Positions 54,401 to 64,000 of a DNA stretch of 64,000 nt are shown in pieces. Position 1 is the first letter of the stretch, and each line of letters begins with the position of its first letter. The stretch spans positions 33,925,766-33,989,765 of the forward strand of contig JANVCC010000021.1 in NCBI GenBank assembly GCA_025345505.1, given 5' to 3'. The stretch comes from Todiramphus chloris collaris. Taxonomy: Eukaryota; Chordata; Aves; Coraciiformes; Alcedinidae. The position numbers and the translations under genes were made by a program. Under the pieces are notes generated by a model, which did not search any database, had not been told where the DNA came from, and worked only from the letters and a program-made list of their open reading frames with translations.

Positions 54401-57227
54401 ATTACAAGATGGTTTCCAAATGTGTTATTTTGATGTACATTGGCTGTCTTTTTTTTTTTTCCCCCCAAGTACACAAGTGATGAAAGAAGACCCTTTAAAG
54501 ATACAAGTGAATTTAGAAATCTAATGAAAGTGGTTTTTAGGTTTTGCCATAAGCTTTGCTATATAACCATGCGACTCGACTCTTACTCAATATGACAACT
54601 GTACTGTGTATTTTTCCCACTTGGATAATATGCTTTCTCCTACTTCAAAGAATCCTAAAGTAATTGGAATTGTATTATATGTATGAAACCAGTGTAAAGT
54701 TAATTGAAGTTGATGTTAATTGTATTATTTTCTTAATTGTTTCAAATGTAGGTCAACATTGCCATGGACTTCATATAGATTTTAATAGAACTGTGAATTG
54801 TAAGATATTTTTGGATTTGCTTCAAGCATTAAGCGCTTAAAAAAAATCTAATGATTGGATCTCATATCTGATGCCTTCCCAGTGAAAGATTTTGAGTGCA
54901 GTTTTACAAGTGAATATTCACTTAGGGAGTGTACATGACACGTATGGCCTTCTGTTCCAATGAAGGAACTCAAATTATGTTTTCTAACAGACTTACCTAG
55001 CTTCAGAAGGACAACAGTTGTATATATAAAGGAACAGAAGGCACGGTTCATAAAGGTGTCTAGTGCCATTTCCTCAGGATGCTCTGTCTGATATCCAGTT
55101 GCTGATGTAGAAGCTCAGAGTTTGCCCTTGGGTCCCATGTCACACCTCTCTGCTCTGTGTGAAAGCTTCCATTGCCTTGGGGCATCTGAAATGGCATCCA
55201 TCTGTATCTAATGGGGGTGAGAAGTTGTAGAGGAGATTTCAATTACTCTATGTAATGTAGGTAAATGTTCATGCAAGATACAAACAATAAATTAGATGTT
55301 ATCAATAACAGCTTCTTGGAAAAATTAATCAGAGTACACAAGAACATCGTTCTTTATTTTCTTCATTTCTTTATATGTGCACAGGGCTGAGATAGAGTAA
55401 CATATGGGGGGGGGGAAAAAAAGTGTAATAATGACCACAGAAATACTAGAGGAGAAAAAGAGTACATGTGAGACCCTGAATAGTGAAGTATAAGGTCAAT
55501 AGAGAAAAATGGTGCAGTTATTTTAAAGGAAAATGAGGAAAAAAATGTCTAAAAGCATGAAATATTGACATGTGTCAGGAAGGCTTTTCAAGCATATGTT
55601 AATTTTTTTTTTTTTTAATTTTCTTTTTTTTAGACAAAAAGTCTTATTTAAAGAAGTATTCTGAATGATATGGGATTTTACATCAATTAAAAAAGATCTT
55701 GAAGTAGATAAATAAAAAACAATAGAGTAGATCATGGAAAAAATATCAAAGGTTAATTGTCAGAGAAAGGTGGCTATCCAAAAAATTATATGGTTCAAAA
55801 AGGAAAAGATGTATTCAAATGAAGAAAGCATGAACTTTAGCACCATAAATGTGCATCTTCAGCAATGTATGCACTATTACCTCATTTACACTTTATATCT
55901 ATACCTCAGTAAAGCAGATGTTAAAAGATTTTTGAGAAATATCTTGTAAAAACTACTGATAATTTGTATGAGAAGGAAGAAAACACTCAAAGATTCCATA
56001 CTGCTTATAATTGACCAAGGCGCAAAAGGAACTAAAAAAAGGGGAGGTCCCACTGCAAGTTCAAAGAATTAATACGTGAAGTTGTGGGTATACTAATTAT
56101 GTAGCAGATGTAGAGAAAAACAGTAAATTAGTATTCTTAGATTGTTAAGAATTACAGAATAGAAGTAAATTCGTGCATACATTGCAGTGTTTGATTGCCC
56201 TGACAAGATAGAAATTATTTTCTTATATTGAAACAAAATTTCCCATGTTTCAGTTTGTCTCTTATCCTAGTTCTCTCTTCTTTACCGAGGCCTGAAGCAA
56301 ATCAACAGGCGCAGCCTGAAGAAAAGATTGATCCTTTTTTTACAGAGTATATATACCTGAATTTTGAAAGGGTCTCCCCTTCTTCTTGCTCTGGTTATTC
56401 CTACTATTTTTCCTGTCCTTTAAAGTCCAGAGTCTAGTATGCACCGTCTCTTGATACCTAATTTGTAAGCTACAAACTGATACAGCTAAAGCAGCAAAGA
56501 CTTGTGATCTCAAGCTGGGAAGTGGTATTTCTATACATCTTAACACAGGAAACTTGAGTAGAAAGTTTAGTTCCCACTGCTGTGCTTGACATTATGAGTT
56601 AGTTTGGGGGTTTTTGTTCATAGTGTTTACCATAACTGCTTTAAAAACAAACTTTTAGGATGTTTTTCAGAAGCATCCATATTTTATTGTCCATTAAGTG
56701 GGGTTTTTGGCAGTTGTTTATAGTTTACTATAAAGAACATCAAGAAGGTAAAACTAGGTTTCTCACGATGCAGCAGGTTAAAATGGTTGTCGTGAATATA
56801 TTTCAGTATTTAAAAAAACACATTAAGATCCAAGAGAATTTCATTTAGTTTATTGGGGTTTGTGTCTTTTTTTTTTTTCTTTTGTTTTTTTTTTTTTTCT
56901 TTTCATTATAGTTTTTCCTTTCTGTTTTGTCTGACGTTTCTTTCTAAGTAGTAGTTTCATATGTCTATGAACTACTTCTGCTGAAGTGGATCCGAAAGCT
57001 ATTATAGAGCTGAGTACACGTCTATATCAAACTGTTGTGGAAAAAAAAGAAAAAAAAAAAAATTCTATTTGAAAAAAATGTATCTTGTTAAATGGCTACA
57101 ATGTTTTTTCTTCTTTTCCCTGTAGTCTTTAGATATCAGGTGAACCATATTTGGGCACTATACATCTGCAAAAATGGGAGAAAACTCATTTGTGAAAAAC
57201 CAGAATGATTAGAGATCAAATCAGTCC
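51433..57227. other. AT-rich sequence, no gene seen
   Basis: Low-complexity stretches include an A/C-rich block at 51610-51700 and A- or T-runs near 52902, 54450, 55603, 56866 and 57040. A hairpin is possible at 51568-51612, where CTAGCAGTTCCTCAAAGTG and its near complement lie on either side of GAAAAGAACTGCCAGG. No gene was recognised. Confidence 0.4.
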
Positions 57228-57583
57228 TGGAATCATAGAATGTCAGGGGTTGGAAGGGACCTAGAAAGATCATCTAGTCCAACCCCTCTGCCAGAGGAGG
57301 ATCACCTAGACCAAGTCACACAGGAATGTGTCCAGGCGGGTTTTGAATGTCTCCTGAGAAGGAGATATCACAACCCCCCTGGGCAGCCCATTCCAGTGCT
57401 CTGTCACCGTCACTGTGAAAAAGTTCTTCCTTGTGTTTACCTTAAACCGCTTCTGCTCCAACTTACTCCCATTGCCTTTTGTCCTAACATTGGATGATGT
57501 TGATAAGAGTCTGGCTCCATCCTCCTTACACTCGCCCTTAACATATTTGTAGACATTGAGGTCACCCCTCAGTCTCCTCCAGG

Positions 57584-58718
57584 CTAAAAAAGACCCAGCT
57601 CTCTCAGCCTCTCTTCATAAGGGAGATGCTCCACTCCGTTAATAATCTTGGTGGCTCTGCACTGGACTCTCTCCAGTAGCTCCATGTCTTTCCTGAACTG
57701 GGGTGCCCAGAACTGGACACAGTATTCCAGGTGGGGCCTCACCAGTGCAGAGTAGAGGGGGAGGAGAACCTCCCTCAACCTGCTGACCACACTCTTCTTA
57801 ATGCATTCCAGGATGCCATTGGTCTTCTTGACCACAAGGGTGTATTGTTGGGTCATTGTCATCCTCTTGTCCACAAGGAGCCCTAGGTCTTTTTCCCCAG
57901 AGCTACTTTCCAACAGATCAGTCCCCAGACTATACTGATACATAGGGTTGTTCTTCCCCAGATGCAGCACTTTACACTTGCTCTTGTTAAATGGCATTAA
58001 ATTTCTCCCTGCCCAGCTCTCCAGCCTGTCCAGGTCATGCTGCATGGCAGCACAACCTTCTGGAGTGTCAGCCACTCCTCCCTGTTTTGTATCATCAGCA
58101 AATTTGCTGAGGGTACACTCTATCCCTTCGTCCAGATCATTGATGAATATATTGAACAGTATTGGACCCAGCACTGACCCTTGGGGGACACCACTAGTCA
58201 CAGGCCTCCAGCTAGACTGCTCCACTGACCACAACTCTCTGGGCTCTGTCCTTCAGCCAGTTCCCAATCCACCTCACGGCACAATCACCCAATCCACACT
58301 TCCTAAGCTTAGCTGTAAGGATACCATGGGAGACAGTATCAAAAGCCTTGCTGAACTCAAGAAATACCACATCCACTGTCCTCCCCTCATCTATCCAACT
58401 ACTTATGCCATCATAAAAGTCTATCAGATTAGTCAAGCATGATTTCCCCTTATGGAATCCATGTTGACTACTTGTGATAAGCCTCCTTTCCTTCACGTGC
58501 TTTGAGATGGTGGCAAGAACAAGCTGTTCCATCACCTTTCCAGGGATGGAGGTGAGGCTGACCAGCCTATAGTTACCTAGGTCCTCCCTTTTGCCCTTCT
58601 TGAAGATTGGGATGACATTGGCCTTCCTCCAGTCCTCAGGCACCTCTCCTGTTCTCTGGGACCTCTCAAAGATTATGGAGAGTGGCCTAGCAATGACCTC
58701 TGCCATGTTCCTCATCAC
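57584..58718 (-). pseudogene. CR1 ORF2 reverse transcriptase
   Basis: Two long frames. 58718-58212 holds RT N-terminal text: EVPEDWRKANVIPIFKKGKR, NYRLVSLTSIPGKVMEQLVL, HGFHKGKSCLTNLIDFYDGI, DVVFLEFSKAFDTVSHGIL. 58234-57584 holds [20 protein letters not shown], the active-site block KFADDTK, and the C-terminal part with [16 protein letters not shown]. The catalytic FADD is intact. A single frame change near 58215-58234 separates the halves. Confidence 0.92.
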
Positions 58719-58986
58719 TCGCGGGTGTATCCAATGGGGGCCAATGGACCTGTGGATGTCCAGTTTTTTTCAACTGATCTCTAGCTCAAGCCTCTTCGAC
58801 AGAGGTAAAAACTTCCTTCCTCCAGACTTTCTCTGTGGTCTTGAAGCCCTGGGACTCCTGGTAGCTGGCCTGAGCAGTAAAGACTGAGGCAAAGGTGGCA
58901 TTCAGTAACTCAGCCTTCTCTCTATCCTCGGTCACCAGGGCACCCACTTCATTCAGCAGCGGGCCTACATTTCCTCTAGACTTCCT

Positions 58987-59656
58987 TTAGCTTCCAACAT
59001 TCTTGAAAAAGCTTTTCTTATTGTCCTTGACCTCTCTCATCAGGTTTAGTTCTAGGGAGGCCTTAGCTTTCCTTGTTGCATCCCTGCATCCTCTGACAAC
59101 CTCCCTGTATTCTTCCCAAGTGGCCTGCCCCTCCTTCCATGCTCTATATAATTCCTTCTTCTGCTTAAGTTTACGTAGTAGCTCCCTGCTCAACCATGCG
59201 GGTCTCCTAACTCTTACTTGATTTTCTCCTTTTTGGGATACACTGATCTTGAGCCTGGAGGAAATGGTGCTTGAATACTAGCCAGCTTGCTTGGGCCCTC
59301 TTACCTTCTAGGGCCCTGTCCCATGGGACTTTTCCAAGCAGTTCCCTGAGGAGGCCAAGGTTGGCCTTTCTGAAGTCCAGAGTAACGATCCTGCTTGTGT
59401 CCCTGTGACTACTGCCCATAATTCTGAACTCCACCATCTCGTGATCACTACAGCCAAGGGTGCCTCCCACCTTCTCATTCTCAACCATTCCATCTTTCTT
59501 TGTCAGTAAAAGGCCCAGCAGCACTCCTCTCCTTGTCGGCTCCTCCACCACCTGCGTTACGAAGTCATCATTGGTGCTCTGGAGGAACCTGCTGCACTGC
59601 ATGTGCCTGGCTGTGTAGCTTTCCCAACAAATGTCAGGGTAATTGAAGTCCCCCAT
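58987..59656 (-). pseudogene. CR1 ORF2 endonuclease end and linker
   Basis: 59656-59207 reads MGDFNYPDICWESYTARH (catalytic GDFN), then GGTLGCSDHEMVEFRI with the catalytic Asp-His pair and the linker [18 protein letters not shown]. 59193-58987 continues the linker as an alpha-helical, Lys/Glu-rich stretch ([20 protein letters not shown]). The earlier endonuclease part (59660-60060) is in broken frames and has a small TA-repeat insertion at 59835-59870. Confidence 0.85.
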
Positions 59657-60084
59657 GACAACCAGAGCCTGTGATTTCGAGGCTATTTCCAGCTGCCTGC
59701 AGAAGGCCTCGTCAGATTCCTCATCCTAATCAGTGTGGCCTGTAGCAAACACCTACTACAATGTCTCCCATACTAGTCTCCCCCTTAATCCTAATCCACA
59801 AACTTTCTATCTGCTCCTTATTGACCCCAGGGAGATATTATATATATAGTCAAATAATATATATATATTCCAGTGCTCTCTCACATAGAGAGCAACTCCA
59901 CCACCTCACCTTGCCAGCCTATCCTACCTGAAAAGGACATAGCCATCCATGACCGTGTTCCTGTCATGTGAGCTGTCCCACCACGTCTCAGTGATTGCAA
60001 TGACATCAGGGTCCTGAGATTGCACACAGATCTCTAGTTCATCCTGTTTGTTCCCCATACTGCATTCATTGGTGTACATGCATT

Positions 60085-61340
60085 TTAGCGAGTTTGCAAT
60101 ACTAAGAGTACCTCCTGACTGGTACTATGAGGTAGCAGTGGAGCTGGCACAACACCCCACTGATGTCCCAGGCTTTTTTCCTGTGAGACATGTTTTTCCC
60201 CTTTCCCCCTTTGAATATAGTTTAAAGCTTGATCAATGAGTCCAGACAATTCCTGTGATAGAAACCTTCTTCCCCTTTGAGAGAAATGCACCCCATCTGA
60301 TGCCAGCAGGCCTGGCATCATGTAAGTTGACCCATGGTCAAAATACCCAAAGTCCTGCTGGTGGCACCAGGGTTAATGACAACAATTGATCTGATGGGTC
60401 CTCCTCAGCCTTTCTGGGTTGGTCCCTTCAACAAGGGGGATAGAAGAAAACACAACCTGTGCTCCTACTCCCTTGATCAGTTGGCCCAAGGCCCTGAAGT
60501 CTCTCTTAACAGCCCTTAGTTTTCTTTTTGCCTACCTGGAAAGTCAATAATGGATAATAATCTGTGCGCTGTATGAGGGTAGGAAGCTTCCTTACGATAT
60601 CCTAAACTCAGGCGCCAGGGAGACAGCAAACTTCCTGTTGAAGTGGGTCAGGTCTGCATATTGGGCTTTCTGTTCCCTTCAGAAGGGAGTCACCTATAAC
60701 GATGAGTCTTTTTTTTTGGTGAAAGGTGTTTGGATGCTGGGCTTAGGCTTCCTTAATCTTGAGAATACTTACAAGCCAGGTTATTCATCTTCCTCACTGT
60801 CTGGCTGCTCTTGCAGGGTGTTATACCTGTTCTGCAAGGGCACATGGGAGGTTGGGAGAATAACTGAGGCAACGCTCCTGCCACACCGAGCAGGAACTTG
60901 TTGCCACTGCTTCCTGTCGAGGGTGTGGGGGGAGGTGGACAAAGCAGGAGTTTGCTTGCTGCCTTGACCATGGACTTTTTGGTTTGCACTATGCTGATGT
61001 GCCTCTCAATGAACCTGCCTCAGGGATGGTCCAGGGGCCCCCTGTTCCTGGGTGATTTGTAGCAGGTGCTCCTGTTCTTGTTTGAGTTTCAGAAAGGGCA
61101 GAGCCTGGCTCCATCAGTCAATCTCTTCCTCAACCTCCCTGATGCTCCTAAGCCTTTCCACTTCAGCTTGCAGCCTTTCAACATCCCATTGCATCTGTGC
61201 TGCTCGGCTGAGACAGATCATCAGTCTGCTCACACTGTGCACAGCTCTCTGCTACCAGGGAGAGGCTGAGGCATTCCTTGCAGCCTGCAACCTGAACCAT
61301 CTGTTCTGTGGGAGCTGAGTTCCTATCTCTATCCTGTCCA
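60085..61340 (-). pseudogene. CR1 ORF1 with GDS esterase motifs
   Basis: CR1 ORF1 proteins bind nucleic acid and carry an SGNH-type esterase domain. On the minus strand, near 60690, LIVIGDSLLKGTE gives the Gly-Asp-Ser nucleophile block. 60321-60085 reads GLLASDGVHFSQRGRRFLSQ, with the Asp-x-x-His pair of the same triad. Further 5' (about 61310-61230) a CKEC...CAQC pattern fits the ORF1 zinc-binding region, followed by a heptad-like stretch. Stops interrupt the frame at several points. Confidence 0.75.
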
Positions 61341-61700
61341 GTGTCAGGAGCACAGCCTTCATTTGCTGCGTGGAGACCATTATTCTAGGACAACAGTATT
61401 GATTTATTGTAGGTGTTGGTTAGTAGTTTGTTTGTTTTATTTTGAGGTTATTTATTTATTTATTTTAATCTTACTATTCTATTTGTTTGCCCAGCGCCCA
61501 CACATGTGCTGCTTTGCCCTGATGGCTATAGCTTCCTCGCTGCCTGCATCGAGGAAAACCCCCTGTTTAAAAGAAAAAACAAGCAGACACCATGAAGGTG
61601 GGTAGTGCCAGAGCCGGACACGCTGCCTCGCTGCCTGCGATACAGCGGCGCTTCCGGTTGCACCATGTTTAAATGTCCTGTGGCTTCCCAGCAATGCCCC

Positions 61701-63555
61701 CATCTGCATCACTCTCACGAGCGCTCCTGCAAGAGTTGCAGACTCTGCCACTCCTTGTCTCTCTGGGTCGATATGACCTCAAATTTAAGACAGTTTATAC
61801 TAAGGGAGTATGCTTATATTCAAGCATGTAAAAAACTATTTCAAAGAAGGCAATAATTTGCTTCTTATATCTACAATAAAACTAGGAATAAACAGATCTA
61901 AACTGCAGTAAGGAAAACTCGGAACAGATATTGGGAAAGACATCACTGTGACTTGAAGATCAATGTAGTCTTCCTGGATTGCCCCTTGCCTAAATTGCAC
62001 AGTAGGTACACTATGCCTTCTCTTGTACCTTAATGAACTTGAATTTGCCTTGCTTTCCTAGTTTGAGGTCTAATCTGCCTTTTCATTACAGACTTTCATG
62101 GCAGTCTCTTGGTTAAACCTGGTTACCATCATTAGACCTACACTGCTCTTGTTTGGGTGCTGTGGGTATGCACTTCTGTTGGAGGTGGTCGTTGTCCTGT
62201 GCTCGCTTTCTGTCATCCCCAGCATACGTATCCTCACAGGGCAGTTCAACCCTGACATCTCCATTGCAGAAGGTCCTTAAGAACAAGCTAAAATACTTTC
62301 ACAAAAATGACACAGATGTAGCCAAGTTCATTTTGGGGCAGGAAGGCAGGTTACATTAACCCTTTTAAAGCTTTCTAGTTTTGCATTTGTGATAATAATA
62401 TGGGTCGTTCTTACAATAATTTCTACATATGTTTGATGTTTTTATTATTTACAAGTATTTCATGTGATTACGTATCAGGTTATTAAAGGATATATCTTTT
62501 AAATTGTTATTATTAATGCAATGTCTACTATACATCTCAAAAAGTTAGCATTTGATTTCTCTTTTGTATTTTATACAGGTATCTATTGCCAGCTAAAGAA
62601 TCAGATGCCCTTATGTTCCAAAAAATTATAAAATTTACTGTCAGGGAGAGGAAAGAGAAAGGATTAAAGAACAAATGTGTATGCCAGCCATCCAACAGTG
62701 AAACTCCCTGAGGAGTTAACATTACACAAGATATCCCTATCCTAACAAGTTGCTTTATGTTCACGCTTTGTAGAAGAAGGTATCAGAGAGATAAAGGAAT
62801 ATATTTCTCTCCTTTTTTTTTTTTGCAGCTTTTTAAAATACAAAGTCATCACATCCTATTGCTACACTGAATTGATCTAAGATAAAACAAGGATTTGCTA
62901 ACGTTATGTGGGGAAAAAAAAAAAAAAGAATCTTTTTTATATTGTGACTCCAAGCATTCCTAGATGGTCAAGGTAACAGGCAATTATGGTAAGGCTTAGA
63001 TTTAAAGGAGTTTTAAAAACAACTCAGAACTTGGGAGTCATGTGATTGCCCTGATGTTTCCACCATGCTAAGTTTATTTGCTCAGTCACTACAAAGTATT
63101 AAAAGCATAAGCAGAGAGAGAAAACATTTTCATTCTTTTATCCTGTTTTCTAGTGTAACCCAGATACTCTTTCACATTGTCTGGTTTCTTATAAAAGCTC
63201 GATGGATCTTTGTTGACTGTAATTATACACTGAGTGCTAGCAGAAACTAAGTCAGACTTAGAAGCAATATTTAAAACCAGCACTGAGGTTTTTTTGTAAT
63301 AGTGACTTTACCTTATGAATGTGCAACTGAAGAACACCTAAGTTACTTTCCTAAAACTTGTAAGTAGACTGAAAATTCCATTTCTGTATTGGTAGATGGA
63401 TATTTGTATGCAATTGCTACTGTAGACCCTTCATGGATCTATCTGACAGTAACTTTCTTCCCTTTGATTACATACTTCATTTGTGAGAAAAGTATTTTCT
63501 TTCTCCCCCATTTCCTATATTTGAAGCATATTTTTTAGCACCATTTTTAGTATCT
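61701..63555. other. No gene supported
   Basis: AT-rich, apart from a GC-richer island at 62095-62285. No known gene was recognised; CR1 5' text may reach to about 61760. Confidence 0.4.
62098..62280 (+). other. Small hydrophobic open frame
   Basis: A 60-codon frame starting MAVSWLNLVTIIRPTLLL with a second hydrophobic segment (YALLLEVVVVLCSLSVI). It follows a TTTTCATTACAG acceptor-like string and is GC-richer than its flanks. It could be a fragment of a membrane or envelope protein, or chance. I do not recognise it. Confidence 0.2.
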
Positions 63556-63845
63556 CCTAGGATGGAGAATCATAACATTTCTGGGCAACCTGTTTCTTTG
63601 CTGCAATGGTGAAAAAAATAATAATTTTGTAGTTAATCTGATTTTCCCTTGTTATAGCCTGTATCCATTCCCTCTCATTCTATCCCTATATACCTCTGAG
63701 AAAAGTCTGGCTCCATCTTCTGTGTAATATACTGTTAGGTACTTGAATGAAGCAGCAAGATCTCCCTTTAGTTAGCTCCTACTAAGACTAAACCCAGTTT
63801 GCTCATCTTCTCTTCACATGGTGTAGTAAGATGTTGCAGACAGGA
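63556..63845 (-). mobile_element. Old CR1 3' relic
   Basis: Reverse-oriented CR1 3' text: TTTCTGGGCAACCTGTTTC, then ATTCTATCCCTATATACC, AAAAGTCTGGCTCCATCTTC, GTACTTGAATGAAGCAGCAAG and AGACTAAACCCAGTTTGCTC. Diverged but in the right order. Confidence 0.7.
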
Positions 63846-64000
63846 CAGTGGAAACAAGAGCAGGATGTTGAGAGCCTTGGTACGGCCTGTGGACCAACAA
63901 GTGCCAGGAGAACAATATCTGAAACTGTGAGAAAGGTGCATTTCGATATAACCATAGGCTGACCTGATTATTGGCCAGAGCAGACAACTCAAGGAAAGTT

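Larger units (their letters stand above)
57228..61700 (-). mobile_element. Near full-length CR1 LINE
   Basis: Minus-strand CR1 of about 4.4 kb, near the full size of the family. The 3' terminus lies at the left (GAATCATAGAATGTCAGGGG). Going right come 3' UTR, ORF2 RT (57584-58718), the RT linker (58987-59193), endonuclease (59207-about 60000), ORF1 with esterase motifs (60085-60720) and a zinc/coiled-coil N-terminal part (about 61060-61340). GC-rich text to about 61700 may be 5' UTR with the internal promoter. Frame breaks show it is inactive. Confidence 0.88.

Noticed and set aside
1..64000. CRISPR arrays, bacterial operons, tRNA or rRNA genes
   Set aside because: No regularly spaced short repeats, no cloverleaf with conserved arms and no rRNA text were seen; the DNA is avian.

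Overview
This is vertebrate nuclear DNA and almost certainly avian. Its most abundant repeats are CR1 non-LTR retrotransposons, recognisable by the short 3' end that reads like ATTCTGTGATTCTGTG and by ORF2 endonuclease and reverse transcriptase text. It also carries ERVL-type LTRs of the kind common in birds. Introns, decayed repeats and long AT-rich stretches rule out a prokaryote or a virus genome. The species cannot be named from the sequence alone. || Layout. 0-9 kb is AT-rich sequence with a (GGGGA)n tract, CR1 copies at 1.1, 2.2-3.7 and 7.5-8.8 kb, and a probable solo LTR at 3.7-4.4 kb. 10.7-12.4 kb holds two ERVL-type LTRs. 12.8-21.9 kb is a nest of CR1 copies; one is split by a complete but non-autonomous LTR element (15839-17911) that has paired LTRs, a tRNA-Trp-like primer site and a polypurine tract. 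A spliced-exon candidate of unknown gene lies at 14697-14844. 22.3-24.6 kb is richer in GC and holds an ERVL-like gag relic and exon-like pieces I cannot name. || 24.6-40.9 kb is the core of the window. Minus-strand pieces of a USP36/USP42-type ubiquitin hydrolase gene lie on both sides of a decayed betaretrovirus-like gag-pro-pol provirus (30.0-35.6 kb). The right block carries the N-terminal and middle catalytic exons. The left block carries the C-terminal catalytic exons and a tail built of repeated ~219-bp units. The segment with exons 7 and 8 occurs on both sides (28502-29335 and 36058-36854), so the provirus sits between direct repeats of the host gene. Two copies of one LTR-like sequence (29344-30031 and 40185-40868) bracket provirus plus right block. 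However, the provirus's own polypurine tract runs into a different LTR-like start at 35931, so the locus looks like a recombinant. Each USP block has its own damage (a lost acceptor and a tail stop on the left; a frameshift at the catalytic Cys box and a stop on the right), so neither can make a normal enzyme. || 41-64 kb is mostly AT-rich sequence with no gene seen. It contains a 5'-truncated CR1 with a 201-codon open frame (41.5-42.2 kb), a second retroviral relic with protease-like and envelope-like pieces (46.9-48.5 kb), and a near full-length CR1 on the minus strand (57.2-61.7 kb) that keeps ORF1 esterase motifs. No tRNA, rRNA or CRISPR was seen. No intact host protein-coding gene can be supported; the window reads as a repeat sink with remnants of an amplified deubiquitinase gene.
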